64,000 nucleotides of DNA from Atherinomorus stipes (GCA_023101725.1 JALJCO010000083.1:786501-850500); one strand, 5' to 3'; counted from the first letter of the stretch, positions 34,268-46,727 are shown. Notes: generated by a model not told the origin, from the sequence alone. Made by a program: numbers and translations.

Positions 34268-35769
34268 GAGGATGCTGGTGTATCTTTACTGTCTCACTTT
34301 AGTGTCTGCTCATTATACTTAGTGTGCTCAAGTGTTCTCTATCCTGTAAGTAATCAATTGCTACGCTTATTTTCCAGAAGAAGGGAAACCCTCCTGAGCA
34401 TATGTTATCCATCTCAATACAAGCCAACATACTGTATGACAGTCAAGATATGTAATGAACTCTAATTTAATGAGGGCATTTAGTGTGGCATTGGCATTAA
34501 TTTAAAGTCATAATAAATGGCTATGCATATATGCAGAAGCAACTGTATTTATTTCATTTGTTTCAGGTTGGAGCAGACACTTTGAAGGGGCTCTGCAAAA
34601 GAAAGACAGAGCTTGACATTGAATACAAAAACTACACATTACAATAGCAAAGCTGTAGAAACTGAAAATGACGAAAGGATGATTCAGTGATGGAGGCTTA
34701 TTTATTTTCAGGCACGTTGAAACAATTAGGTGTGTATGCATTTTACAAGATCAAATTTAAGGACTTTTCAGACCTTACATAAATAAATTCAAGATTTTCA
34801 AGGGCTGAATGAAACTAAAATGTGTGCTCTTTTTCAGAAAACGGGAGAAAAGGAACTGAAGTAGCCAAATTTGTTTGACTGAAAAACTGCTGTTATCACC
34901 TTCCTCACAGCTATCCCTGCAGAGTGATCAAGGGGGACAGGGTCAAAGGGATGGTTCCTCTCCTTCCTTGTGAAAGTGATATTGTGTGGTACAGCATGTG
35001 CACAGATGATCTTGCATGCCCTGTCAGGGGACACCCTGAGCCCTCTGAGACAGTTTAACAGGGCTTTAAAGACCCATTTTTCTCAGTGATGCGCCCCCTA
35101 TCGACAGCAAAGCTAGCATCCATCTTCATCCTACCTGTACTGTGAGCTCACTCCAGCCAGTAAAAGACAGTCTTATCTTGACTTGTGTTCTGTCCTTTTC
35201 TCTCTTTTTTCCTCTCTTCTCCAGTAATGTTTCCTTGCATTTCTTTGCCTCAGGACGCCACTGGGCAGTGTTGGCTCAAAAATGTGCATAATGAATGTTG
35301 GTGTGCCATCAAGACCAGTCAGAAACGCAGATTGTTAAGGTGGAAAAGTAACGTTGTGGGTCTTAAATGATCCCAAACATTATCTCAATCCTGACCCTGT
35401 TTTCTGCAAGGGCAACATAAAACCTTGTTTGTAGTCTGTACCAGGGTCTGGGGAAGGGGTAATTAAGAAGGTTGGCAGGTGTAGCCCCTGTTTCCTACCA
35501 ACACTCCACTAGCAATGGCCTTCATAAGTACCAGAAAATACAGTCAATGAACATGACCATTGTTACGAATTAAGGACTGTAATGTGGTAGTTGGTGGCAC
35601 TAGCCCTGCATCTGTAGTGGGCTCCGGTTAGAGAGCAGCAAACCAGGCAGAGTTGAGGATTCCACAGGATTTATTCAGGTTTGAACTGGTCCCTGGTAAG
35701 AAAAAGGGGGGAGCAGGCAGCTTAGGGTTTAATGTATACTGATCGTATGAGGTTCACTCAAAGTATTAT
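34268..35769. other. Intergenic sequence, no bounded feature
   Basis: A weak LINE-end-like phrase (gggctttaaagacccatttt near 35059-35079) is all that stands out. Confidence 0.4.
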
Positions 35770-36010
35770 GGGTGCATTTAGCATTTGTCATTTCAGAACC
35801 ATACTACATATTATGCTAAATGCACCCTTTTAGCATACATTCAACCATATTGAATGTACAGTTGGTACCCTGCTCAAGTTTATGGGACAGTGCAGACTCC
35901 CTGAAGATCTGGGAGTCGTGTACAGGCCCTGGCCACTTTGCTACGAGGGTGGTGGCCATCATCTGACTGTCACGTGGACTGTTACGCTTTTCCAGCCATA
36001 CATTGCCCAC
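35770..36010 (-). pseudogene. PIF/Harbinger transposase relic (HARBI1-like)
   Basis: A minus-strand frame (35816-36010) encodes TTLVAKWPGPVHDSQIFRES, the signature block of the DDE domain of Harbinger/HARBI1-type transposases (V.WPGS.HDSRIF). The frame holds only part of the domain; the rest is missing or decayed, so no active product is expected. Next to it, gggtgcatttagca (35770-35783) and tgctaaatgcaccc (35814-35827) form a perfect 14-bp inverted pair, possibly a remnant of element ends. Confidence 0.7.
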
Positions 36011-36381
36011 TCAAAGCTTTTTGCACTGCATGTCACATTCACACTTATGCATACCCCGGTATGTCTCTTGCTACATTTCTAAAAAAAAAAAAAAAAAAAG
36101 GAATTAATCTGCTGGAGGTGGGACTGAATTTTGCAACCTGAGGTAAGAGGAAATCCAGAAACTAGAAGAAGTGAGTCTTTTAACATTGTTTAAATTGAAC
36201 AAACGGTGTAATTAATTAATGCATTTTTGTTCCCCCAAGGTACTATCTGACAGCTTAGTGGACTGGAGGGTGTAAGATTTGAAGGTCTTTATTGTCAGCC
36301 TGGAGCAAGTAAAAAACCAAAAACCAAAAATAATAATAAAAAAAAACATATGAAAATAATTTGCTGGATCTTGCAAGTAAA
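36011..36381. other. Flank of the Harbinger relic, A-rich
   Basis: Contains an A-tract at 36081-36098. No more of the transposase can be read here. Confidence 0.4.
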
Positions 36382-37250
36382 GCTAGGTACACACTACAGG
36401 ATTCCTGAGACCTTCATAGATGTAGAGACCACACACTTGATGATTACAAAAAAAAATTACACAAGGTTTGCCTCTTCTGATCATATAGAGGGGGGTGTAC
36501 ACGATGGAGAACACCCCACACTAACTGATTCATCAGCAGAGAATCGGCTCCTTCACTGTCAACATCCCAAATCCCACGGTATCAAACAAGACTTCGTGAT
36601 GAGACTTCGTGACGAGACTTTGCGGCGAGACTTCAGTGACGAGACTTTAGCATAAACAAACGTAGCAGACTTTTCAGCCTCTTACATTGTGGGAAAAAAA
36701 CATGCATAAATAGAAAAAAACATTGTGGAAAAAGTCATAGAGAGTAATAAGAATGTGGCTGTATGACCGCGAGTTGGAGGTGAATAAAAATGGCCACAAA
36801 CATTAGATAGCTTGGAGAGCAGGGCTGTAAGCTAATGGCTATGTGCTCTTTGTTTGTGTTTACTTCCTTTCCCGTCAGTCAGCTGTTAGTCAGCTGTTAG
36901 CTCTTGCGTTTTGATTGGCTGTTGTTCTCCAAGTGATTTCCCAATGAGAGCAGCGTTTTAGAGTTTGCACAGCTGTGAACACTGTGCGTGTTCGGGTCAT
37001 CTCGGAACACCACTCACGCCAGGATTTCTAGTCGCAAATATTAAACATGTTCATTATCTACGATCTCTCCTTCCAAGGCCTTCCGAGCGGATCGGATCGA
37101 ACAAAATCACTCCTAACTCACATCACACCATGAGAAGATCAGATGCGGTGTTTTTTGCAAACATCCGACAATCTGACCTTTGCTAGCTTTGATCGTAAGG
37201 GGAAGATCGGGACATAAATCGGCCTGATTTTCCTGTAGTGTGTACCTGCC
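36382..37250. mobile_element. MITE with GGTACACACTACAGG ends
   Basis: The left end GCTAGGTACACACTACAGG (36382-36400) and the complement of the right end GGCAGGTACACACTACAGG (37232-37250) match at 17 of 19 positions. 869 bp, non-coding. An internal 13-mer tandem repeat lies at 36591-36648. Confidence 0.8.
36591..36648 (+). repeat. 13-bp tandem repeat, about 4.4 copies
   Basis: Units acttcgtgatgag, acttcgtgacgag, actttgcggcgag and acttcagtgacgag, then a partial unit. It lies inside the MITE at 36382-37250. Confidence 0.9.
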
Positions 37251-39075
37251 TGAACCTGCATGTTGATCATCTGATATCATACAGACCAAACATACTGTAT
37301 CTTCTTTAAACTTCTTTAATCTTTTATATAACTGACTGTCAAAGTGACTTTTGTCATTGATGATGATTACCATTAAACTATATAACTGGATGGTAATTTG
37401 TGAGTTTAGTTATTTAATTTTTTTTTCCTTCTTAATCAATGCACAGCAAATAGCATCAGACTGGATGTAAATATGGCTTTGATCATTTTAAAACCTAAAA
37501 ACATCATTTCTTTGGGGAGTTACTTCTGACTGGGAGTGGTAAACAACTCCAGCATGAACTCAGCCTGGCGGTCAGCCTGGTCTGCAGCAGGCTAGCTGTA
37601 CAAACTAAATCTCCATGGTAACTTATGTGTTACTGCTTTTGTGAAACCAAATCAAGGATAAGTTCAGCCCGGATAACCAGGAAATCCTAGCTTAAACCCT
37701 TATCTGAGTGAAACAGCCCTGAAAAGGCCCTGACACATGTCTGATGTAACATGTGTCAAAACACTTCTGATTTATAAGGTTGAAACAGCATCCAGCAGAT
37801 TCACCAATCATCCTCCATCCACAAATGAAATCCATCTCACAGTAAGTCTCATCATTCACCGTAAAGTTGGACATATGGTGTAAATGTGACAAAGTTAGAA
37901 CTTAGGAAAGCACACCGCTCTGCATCTTCTCTGCAGTTTCTGTGAAAAAGTCTTTTGGTGGTTCAAAGGCCGCTCTGAGTTTAATTGACCTAACTGGTGG
38001 CAGCTGTGAAGGTGTGGATATCAAGCCCGTCTGGTGAGTCATTCTTGCTGCGGCCCAGCATGCTCATTCCTCCATCTCCTGTTTTCCTTTTGTTAGGCAT
38101 CTTATTTTAAACTTGTGGAGCCCCACCTCATGCTGATCACTCTGCCCATGTTCATTTTGTACAGTACACTGACCCAAGAAAGGAAGTTGCCACATGCATG
38201 CATGCAAAGGTGCAAAGTCAGACTCTGAACAGGCCTCACACAGTTTGAATGTACAACTGACTATCTGCAAATCTGCAAGGTTCAGTTTAACTATTTTTTC
38301 CATGAATATAATTAGATGTAAGGCAAAGCATGTTGGTTCTTCAATGCAACATGATATTTGTGTTCTTTGTCAGCAGGAACTAAGTGGAGCAGTGAATGTT
38401 TTAGTCCGTTTTGGGGGAGACGAGATGAAATGCTTCACATGAGCCCTGAGTGATTGAAGCTGACTGTTTACACAAATCCAACGGCTGAGCTACTTGCACT
38501 TGAATCAGTGAGAAGGAAGTGAATCCAACAAGAACAGAGGGGGGAAAATAAAACGCTTTCCTACGAGTGTCTCAGCTTTTCTGTTTATGATCCCCACAGT
38601 GCTGAACCCCCAGATCAAGCTGCGCTGAGTGTTTTTTCATCCTGCATGGCTCTCCCCCACCAACGCTTTTTATGAAGTAAGAATAAATTGAACTGCAGAC
38701 TAAAGCCTTTCCTGAGCCGTGCCTGGTAATGTTGCAGAGGGGGGAAAATATTGCTTTTTTTAATACACTATGAATCCCAAGTGTATTACTTAGCTTGTTT
38801 TGGAAAGGTCAAGTCAAGCAGAAGCAGAGATGCAAGGGCAGCAGAGTGAAGCTTTTCAGTCAGTGTCCAAGAAGAAACGCTTAATGCTCACCAGAAAATA
38901 ATCAGTTTACATCAAACTGGATGGAAAGGTAAATAATATTCTGTGAATAAACAAATAGTTTTTGCTCAGATGCTGCTGGAGGAAACAAATTCCCACTTTA
39001 TTTACTGGACGATTGATTTTTGTCTCCGATTTTGACATAAATTTGTCGATTTGTCCTTCAAACCTTCCCTTCCGT
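37251..39075. other. Intergenic sequence, no bounded feature
   Basis: 1.8 kb without repeat ends. The part at 38480-38780 is more complex (gcgctgagtgttttttcatc, ggggggaaaataaaacgc) and could be regulatory, but support is too weak for a separate call. Confidence 0.4.
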
Positions 39076-39095
39076 GGGGGGGGGGGGGGGGGGGG
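39076..39095 (+). repeat. Run of 20 G
   Basis: A homopolymer of 20 G. Its length may be unreliable in the assembly. Confidence 0.9.
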
Positions 39096-42000
39096 TTATC
39101 CCTGGACTTCATTTAACACCCCCAAATGACAAGTTGGCCCTTGAAAGATTAGCCCTTTGAGATCCTATGATGTACAGGGCAGTCACCTATTAGCTTCATT
39201 TAATGAAAAACATTAACGTAAATTTGAAATGTAACGCAAAATAAAAATTACTCCTGTTTGGAATTTTACTTGAATACAAATGCAAATACAGATACAAATA
39301 CCAGCTGCTTTGTACACCCCTACTTTGTCTTTAGTACCTTGCAAAACAAATAAAATGCAATTAAAGTGAATAAAAGGCAGATTTGATTATCACTGAGATG
39401 AATAATCATTTTTGTGTTGTTCACAACTCAGAAGTTTCTTTTTCCCAATTTTTCCTGGCCCGACGCTCAGTGCAACACGTGAGCTCAGCATTGCAGCTTC
39501 ATCGGGAAGGACAGGCAGCAGGGAAAAAAATAGGATCCACGTCGTCCGCTTACGACACCATCCCCTTTCCCCCCTCTATTGTCTCCATCTACATCAGTTC
39601 ACCTTCTGATCAAACTCTAATTTCACACCTTCATGGGCTGCTTTTCATGCCCCCCCCCCCTCACATCTCCAGGGATGAGAATGAGTGTGCTTTTTTTAAT
39701 CAGGGACTTCTGAGACTCCAAGTGGATTGAAGACGTGTCTGGGCTCGCACATCATCTCCCACCATATAGTTTTTTTCTGAACTGCAATATCACAGCTTGA
39801 CCTGTCAGACAGCACCTCTTGACTGAAAGACGTCATTGCAATGTCAAAACTACAAGGCTGAAGCTGGTCATCTGGATTTACTGAGGAACCTTATGCAAAG
39901 CAGATCATTTACACCCACTTTACGCCCCCCCACCTAATCATTCTGCAGTGCATGTTGTACATAATAGGACTTCTTGACATTTACTCACTTCATCACTTAT
40001 AAGAATAACAATTTTCTGTGGTTACAGAAAGCCTGTCTGAATCAGGGTTTCTCTTCCTTACCCACACATCTTCCTGTCATCCAAAGCTGATTAAAAGCAA
40101 GCAGCATTCTTTAGCAGCTATATATTAAAACATGTGTTGTGTGTGTTCACTTAAACTGTGAACCATGAGCAAAAAAAGAAGCTGTTTGTATCACCACCCT
40201 CCTTGTGAAAATGCATGTGTTTATTTTGAAGAAGAAATTTTCATTTTCATTTACCACCCAGTCGTTTGTTTTCATTTAAATTTTCTTGATAATTGCTTAC
40301 AGTGAAATAAATGATGTTTTATGATAGTGACAATAATGTGATGTAAGAATGCTAAAGCAGGAGGGATTTCAATCAAAGGGCTTTTGGTGTGAAGAAAACA
40401 ACCCTCAAAACTTTGCACTATCTTTTAATGTACAATAAATGCAGTCTAAGTGTTTGAAAGGCAACAAATAAATCCCACAGAGCTGGACCAACTTCTTTTT
40501 TTAGAAATTTCTTTCCAAGGTTTGACTTTCAAAGGAAATGGCACGATGAAATGGTGTTCGGGGCTGACCGCCGCTGTGCTGTGCTCCCACTGCTGTCATA
40601 ACTCTATGCTGCTCTTCATAAGATTGCCTGTCAGTCAAACTTAACTTCACAACAGCACTTTTTTACTTTAAATGCTTCCTCTGCTTTTAGCAGGACGACT
40701 TGTCTATGCACAAATAAGATGCGTACAGATGCTTCATGAAGCCGTAGCATGCATGGCCTTACATTGGTAGGGTTGGACTCCTGTCCGACTGGACTGGGAG
40801 TTTTCCTTTATCAGTGCTACTGATCAACAGTGTGAACAGATAAGCACCTACTGGACCAGGGGGTGCAGGATGAATCTTACTGTACCATACAAACAGGTTG
40901 CAACTGCTGCGAATATTCATTGACATGGGTCACAATGTCTGAATTTGGTGTTTTAGCTGTAATGAAGGTCCAGATTTGCAAGATGTAAACAATGAAAAGT
41001 AGAAGAGGTTCATGTTTGCTGTGGAGAAAATGGGGGACTTTTCTGTGCTCTGCCCATAATTCACTAGGCATGTATGCTCTGTGATGATACTTAAAAGATT
41101 GGTCTTATTGTTGTGTATAAATGATGATTCTGCAGATCGACTGACCTTGCAATGAATATAATGGAAGAATACAAGAACTGATTGTTTTTCTTTATTTTGA
41201 ATAATTTTCACCACACTGGTGGATGTAATTAAAATGGAAAAAACAATAACTACTGCAGATGGTACGTCAGGCCACTGCAATAGAGGGTACTGAATATTTG
41301 GTCACACTTGTCCCTACACTGTTGCTGCTGGTCACCTGCAACATGTCTTTTGTGAATCTCCAAAGTGCAAAAAAAATGAGAAAAAAGAAGAATGTGGTTG
41401 GGGTTGTGACTCCATTTGATTTTGATTCAGTATTGACTTGAATGCTTCAATGTTGATTAGGGGGAAAAGGAAAAAAAAAATAAAATTTTTTTTTTTAAAA
41501 AATTTTTTTCCTTCTACTTGTCCTGTCCAGCATCATAAGAAGAAGGAAAAAAATATGGTTTTTTTTTTTGTTAACATTTTTTTACCAAGGGGAGCTTTAT
41601 GAACACAAGGCTCCCCTTGATATCCTGTTTATTCATTTTATTTCTTTAATTAAACATTTGCTTATAACAGCATTCCATACCATACTGCTGGGCTGGACAA
41701 GGGAGAAATGAAAGTTAGTGGAACAGAAAGAAAGGGCTGAGAAAGAGGAGGAGAGAGAGAGAGAGAGAGGAGAGAAAACATGAATCCACTTACACAGTTC
41801 ACTGGTGCATCTGTACAGAAATCCCTAAACAACATTCCAAGGTCTCTGTTGGAAAACAAAATAAGCAAGCCCCTACAGGAGGACCCGCAGGTGGCTTAAA
41901 TATCCTCAAATCATACAAACACACCCAGAACTACGCAGAGAAGAGGTACAACCTAATCAGCGCAACGGGAAGCAGTGTCAGTGTCAACATGCATAATAAG

Positions 42001-42160
42001 AGGTGCTCCCTGGTGATACAGTCATGCAGATGCAGCCTCATCTCTGCAAGGAGGAGAAAGCCCACAAAGCTCACGGAATTAGCGTTTCTAATGTCAGTTT
42101 TTAAATAATATTTTTTCTTCCCATGTGAAAATGGAGTTATGTCACCTCACATTTTGGAGC
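39096..42160. other. Intergenic sequence, low-complexity patches only
   Basis: A and T homopolymer patches near 41470-41560 and a (GA)n run at 41746-41776. Open frames at 39383-39730 and 40930-41280 have no family signature. Confidence 0.4.
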
Positions 42161-42164
42161 AATA

Positions 42165-42570
42165 AGGGTGCATTCACAATCTGGCTGTTTGGTCCACTTC
42201 AAATGGACCATGGTCCGATTCCACTGATAGTCTGCTTTGTTTGGCGCAGTCTGAACACCAACCGTACTCTGGTGCACACCAAAATAACGGATTCTGGTCC
42301 ACCTGAAAGCCGGGGGTCTAAGTTCATTTGAGAGTGAACAATCGGACTATCCAGCGCACCTAATGGAAGTGACATTTGTAGACCACAATAAAGCAGCAGA
42401 AGAAGAAGTAGAAGGAATTGAGGTAGATTATCATTTGGGTCGGTGGGAAAACAAAGCAAACAGTGTGTGTGTAAAGAAGCCGAGGTCAAAACAACAACGA
42501 AAAACAACTGGAAAATGTATAGACAGAGATGGAGTAGCCTGATAATAAGAAGCAGAAAGATTTCCATTGG
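42165..42570. repeat. Fragment of a fish MITE
   Basis: Begins ggtgcattcacaatctggc and continues tttggtccacttcaaatgg, the left end of a well-known dispersed fish repeat type. Its interior has gcagcagaagaagaagtag. No inverted right end found. Confidence 0.5.
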
Positions 42571-43204
42571 TTTTCTTCTGGTTTTCTTCCTGCTTTTTAA
42601 TCATTGTTGAGTGGTTTTATTTGGGGGCACCCTCCCCATAGGCTACCTAAATAAGCTGTAGACACCCTTGTTCTGTTGGACTTCTTCACTGGCCTAAGAA
42701 GCTCAATGGGTTCTGCAGAACTGCTGTTTTAGGTGCTTGACTTTTTGTAATGAAGTCTTCTTTTATTACATCATGTCAGTATCCGGAGTCGTTCTTCATC
42801 CATCCATTTTTCACAGCTTAAAATCAACCTCAACTGCATCCATTTAATTTGTGTAAGCATGAAGAACACATTTTTTCAACCCTTAAGTGGAACAATTGAG
42901 TAAAATAAAGTGTTTATAGATTAAATTTTTACTCCTTTTTCAGATTATTACCCCAAATAATGTTAAGAAAGGTTGTTAGTGATGTTTCATTTGATCCTTT
43001 CTATTCAGATTGCATCCAAACTATATTTGGAGGTGGTTTGTTGTGTCTCAGTTTTCACAGTCTGGTCCCTATATTTTATTATGCATCACTCAATATTTGA
43101 CACTATCAAACTTTTGAATGTCAGCAGCTCTCAACTCAATCAATACTGTCCAATCTTGTCTCAAGGCAAACTTGAAAGTGGTAATTTATGAGGCTGCTCA
43201 TAGA
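42571..43204. other. Intergenic sequence, no feature recognised
   Basis: No structure that I can support. Confidence 0.45.
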
Positions 43205-43840
43205 TCCATCTATTTTCTATATCTACCTAATTAAATTCAGGGCCGAGGAAGGACTGGAGCCCATCCCAACTGTCATTAAGAGCAAGGTGGGGTTCACACT
43301 AGACAGGCTACAGGTACATTACAGGGCCAAGCCAATAACAAACGAGACAGTCATGCATGTTCATACTCATTCCAAAGGTCAATATATAACAGGTATCCTC
43401 AATTCTGGTCCTCAAGGACAGGTGCCCTACAGATTAAGACACCTGATTCAGTGCAAGTCTGCTAACAACCCCTTGATTTGAGTCTGCACCCTAAAAACAG
43501 ATTGGTTAATTTTGACCAATCTGTTTGGTTGGACAAATAACTACCAATCTTTTGGTTGTTTTAACCAAAAGATTGGTTAGATTAATCAATATTTTTAACT
43601 AATATTTTGGTCAAAGTGACCAGTATTGGTCACTTTGATCAAAATGTTGGTAAATTAACCAATTTGTTTGGTTAAAACAACCAAAAGATTTGTCGGACAC
43701 ATAACTACCAATCAGATTGGTTGAGTTCAACCAATCTATTCTTAGAGTGCGAAAGAGACTATACATAAATGGCGAAAACATGCTAACTAGACACAGAAAA
43801 GCCCCTGCTGAGATCCAAACCAGGAACCATGACATTTCTA
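43205..43840 (+). repeat. Common teleost dispersed repeat, split by younger insertions
   Basis: The first part has ggactggagcccatcccaac, tgtcattaagagcaaggtgg and tacaggtacattacagggcc. The second part (about 43751-43835) has cgaaaacatgctaactagac and ctgagatccaaaccaggaacc. Both belong, in that order, to one well-known fish repeat. Between them lie a hAT-type fragment (about 43395-43485) and the fold-back element 43486-43750. Confidence 0.6.
43486..43750. mobile_element. Fold-back MITE rich in CCAAT/ATTGG motifs
   Basis: The ends gcaccctaaaaacagattgg and the complement of gcactctaagaatagattgg are inverted. The interior is a chain of ATTGGT/ACCAAT and TTGGTTGTTTTAACCAA-type palindromes. 265 bp, non-coding. 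The target-site duplication is not clear. Confidence 0.8.
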
Positions 43841-43843
43841 GTG

Positions 43844-43940
43844 CAGGGGTGGCCAAGTCCAGATTCAGGTGTGTATGTGAAGGAATGTTTATGAAAGTTG
43901 CAGGATTGTGGCTCTCAGGGACTGGACTTTACCACCCCTG
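43844..43940. mobile_element. 97-bp hAT-type mini-element
   Basis: The ends CAGGGGTGGCCAAGTCCAG and the complement of CAGGGGTGGTAAAGTCCAG are inverted. The flanking 8-mers ttctagtg (43836-43843) and ctctagtg (43941-43948) match at 7 of 8 positions, as in a hAT duplication. Confidence 0.85.
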
Positions 43941-43948
43941 CTCTAGTG

Positions 43949-44817
43949 GATCCCCAGTCAGCATCAAGACCCCCTCCCAGTGGGAAATGCCAGAAGCATG
44001 TCTAGAAGGCATCCTGACAACATGCCTGAACAACTTTGAGTGTTTATTTTCAGTGTGGAAGAGAACTGACTCAATTCTGAGTTCTTCCTGGATGACTGAC
44101 TTCATCGTCTTATCCCTAAGGGTGAGGCCAGTCGCCCTGTGGAAGAAATCACAATCTTATTCTTTTGGTTCGTACATACAGCTTGTCACTACAGGTTAAG
44201 ACTGCAAAGTAGATCAACCAGTTAAATTTACAGCTTTACTTTCTAACTAACCTCTCTTCCCCACAACAAACCAGCACAGCATCTGCAAAACATCCCACAT
44301 GTTTCCCCCTTTTTGTAAGGTCAACCAAACTTTACCTGGTAATAAAACCAAACCTGTAAAATGATCAGTTGAAAAACTATTGAATTAAACCTCAGAGGGG
44401 GTGAAATCTTCAGTCTGTGCATAGAGAACTGCACATAAAACTTTTGTCTGGTTCTCTGTGATGAACACTCCTTTCCTGACATTGCTGCTAACAGCTGCTA
44501 GCCTTTATTTTCCAGCTTTTATGATGACCAAAATTACAATCATCAGACATGAATAACTGAATATTCAAGACAAGGCAAGTTTATTAGATTCCATTTCATG
44601 AAAGCAAGTCAATGTGCTTTACAGATCAATGTGCTTTACAGATCATAGTCTAATACATAAGTTACAAATATCTGACCGTAGAACTTAATAGTTTTCTGTG
44701 CATTGTGTTTCTTTTATATACAAAATTATTGATCAAATTATTAATTCTATTCATACGTAAATTATTCCATATTTTTGCACCATGGTAAGGTAAACATGAG
44801 AGGCCATTTTTTTAATC
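43949..44817. other. Intergenic sequence, no feature recognised
   Basis: The first 100 bases may continue the dispersed repeat at 43205-43840 (agcatcaagaccccctccc, tctagaaggcatcctgacaa). The rest is plain. Confidence 0.4.
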
Positions 44818-44819
44818 TA

Positions 44820-45184
44820 CACTGCAAAAACTCAAATCTTAGGAAGTATATTTTTTTCTAATTTCTAGTCAAAATATCTCATCATGCTCAAATTAAGACA
44901 AAATTACTTCAAGAGAAAGAATATTTTTTGCTTCTTACAAGCAAAAAAATTTTTTTTTTACTTATTTTAAGAATGGTCAACATTTTTTTGCTTGTTATAT
45001 GCAAAACAATTCTCACAAGCAAAATGTTCCTGACAAGATTTCTTGAAATAAGATGCATTACCTATATCTCACTTAAATGTTTCTCTTTAAGTAATTTTGT
45101 CTTATTTTGAGTGTGATGAGATATTTTTGACTAGAAATCAGAAAAATATACTAAAAATATACTAAGATTTGAGTTTTTGCAGTG
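44820..45184. mobile_element. TA-flanked fold-back MITE, CACTGCAAAAACTC family
   Basis: TA at 44818-44819 and 45185-45186 flank two arms of more than 100 bases that are close reverse complements (start cactgcaaaaactcaaatct, end agatttgagtttttgcagtg). A TA duplication fits Tc1/mariner-type elements. 365 bp. The arms could fold almost end to end. Confidence 0.9.
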
Positions 45185-45214
45185 TAGTTATAAAGGATGA
45201 TTGTCACTTTTTAA

Positions 45215-45400
45215 AGGCAGGGTGGATGATGTTAAAATCTCCTTCACACTTCAATTGCAGACAATTAATTAAATGCTCTGACATAAAAATTAAAAAATTT
45301 AGTCACCTGTGGAACGGACAGGACTAAAAAAACCCAATCTAATTGTTCCAATTGAATGATGATATGTCTATCAGGTCGTTCCCACACGTTGCATCGGTCC
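45215..45400 (+). repeat. TTAA-type MITE, left-end fragment
   Basis: Starts after TTAA (45211-45214) with aggcagggtggatgatgtt and shares attaattaaatgctctgac... and cacctgtggaac with the full copy at 54755-55377. Homology fades after about 45390 and no right end is present. Confidence 0.7.
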
Positions 45401-46727
45401 TGACGGCTCTGGCTCTGAAAAAGGCTGGAGTGACAGCCGAAACTGTCAGCTAGGTAAGACCCAAAATACTTTTGTCTCTTGAAAAAAAAAATGATCTGAG
45501 TCTAATGAATCCAAGACAAAATGAACATCATCAATGAACAGAGAAAGTCTTCTTCTTAATGATTTCCGGCAGGCTTCCTCAGAGAAAGTGGATAGGTCAG
45601 CAGTGTGGAGTTTCTCCAACAAAGTAGGCGTCTTGCTATGATGCTCCACTTCATGACTGGTGCCACAATGTCAACGTAGATTAAAGGCAGTTATTTGAAG
45701 GGAGATAGAGCTTGGACTGAATATTCCTATAGATTGCTCAATTGTGCATGAATGAAGAAAAATAACGACTTAAATGACATTTTTTTATGAGGAAAGAACA
45801 CACAAACATGGTTAAAAGCTCATAAAACTCCATTTTTTCATGATAGGGCTCCTTTAACTTCTGAATTAGGCTACTTATTTGAAACTCAAAACCAACACAC
45901 TCATACAGCTCATAACTTGGTTGCTTCTAAACATTTGAGGATGCAGCAGATTACTGCTGTTTTATTTTTAGAAAGGAAAGCTTTGCAGTTTTCTTCCAGT
46001 ACTGTGGTTTGTAGCAGCCCACAATCATCACTGAAAACAGCAGTATGCCTCCCCCTCAAGCACCTACGTCTCACTGGTGTCGGCAAATTCCAAAAGCATC
46101 AAAACATCCTTGCTACCCCTCCCGCTTGTGTTTCTCACACTCTCCTCATATCCCTCATATCCCCTATAACTTGGTCTTGCTCCCCTTTCTCCTCATCCTC
46201 ACTGCATCACCCCTCTTGCCTCATAGTGAGAGACAGATAATCAATATCTGCGGCTTGGTGCTCAAAGTCTTATTGACTTTGTTTTTCAGGAAGACTCCAT
46301 AAAGAGTCATTGGGGAGATTCTGTCACTACCTGTTCCATCCCCTGGCATTAAAACCTCTGTTACCACCAAAGACAAGGCACTGAAAACGAACTCTATCTG
46401 CCCACACGATCACTGGAATACCAAATAACGTGAGTGAAATCAGCAAGGCCACTTTCCACCTGCAACAGAGACAAGGTTGAACGCCATGCGAGGAGAATAA
46501 AAACAGCACCCACAGTCCTTCAAAGATTGAAGTAACACTGATGCAGCTTTAGATGTGAGGCTGCAGGACGTGTAGATGATTTCCAGAGATAAACCGCAGG
46601 GGTGCTTGTGGATTAAAGGGCCACTAAGAACAACTTCCACACAGCAAAAAACTATTCTATAATGTCCAGAATAGTTGAAGTGAGTTGTTGGGCACAAGCA
46701 ATAGTAACACCTACAATTCGTAAAACC
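45401..46727. other. Intergenic sequence, no feature recognised
   Basis: Open frames at 45917-46240 and 46045-46302 are proline/serine/leucine-rich chance frames with no family. Confidence 0.4.

Noticed and set aside
36601..36648. Short repeated units considered as a CRISPR array
   Set aside because: Units are 13 bp, contiguous and without spacers, inside a eukaryotic MITE: a minisatellite.
40930..41280. 116-codon minus-strand open frame
   Set aside because: No recognisable domain and average composition; length is within chance for AT-rich sequence of this size.
42199..42567. 122-codon minus-strand open frame rich in Leu
   Set aside because: Lies in a MITE fragment; the Leu run comes from a GAAGAAGAAG-type repeat read on the other strand.
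43717..44199. 160-codon open frame on the plus strand
   Set aside because: It runs through the end of a MITE, a dispersed repeat and a 97-bp hAT element, so it is chance coding.
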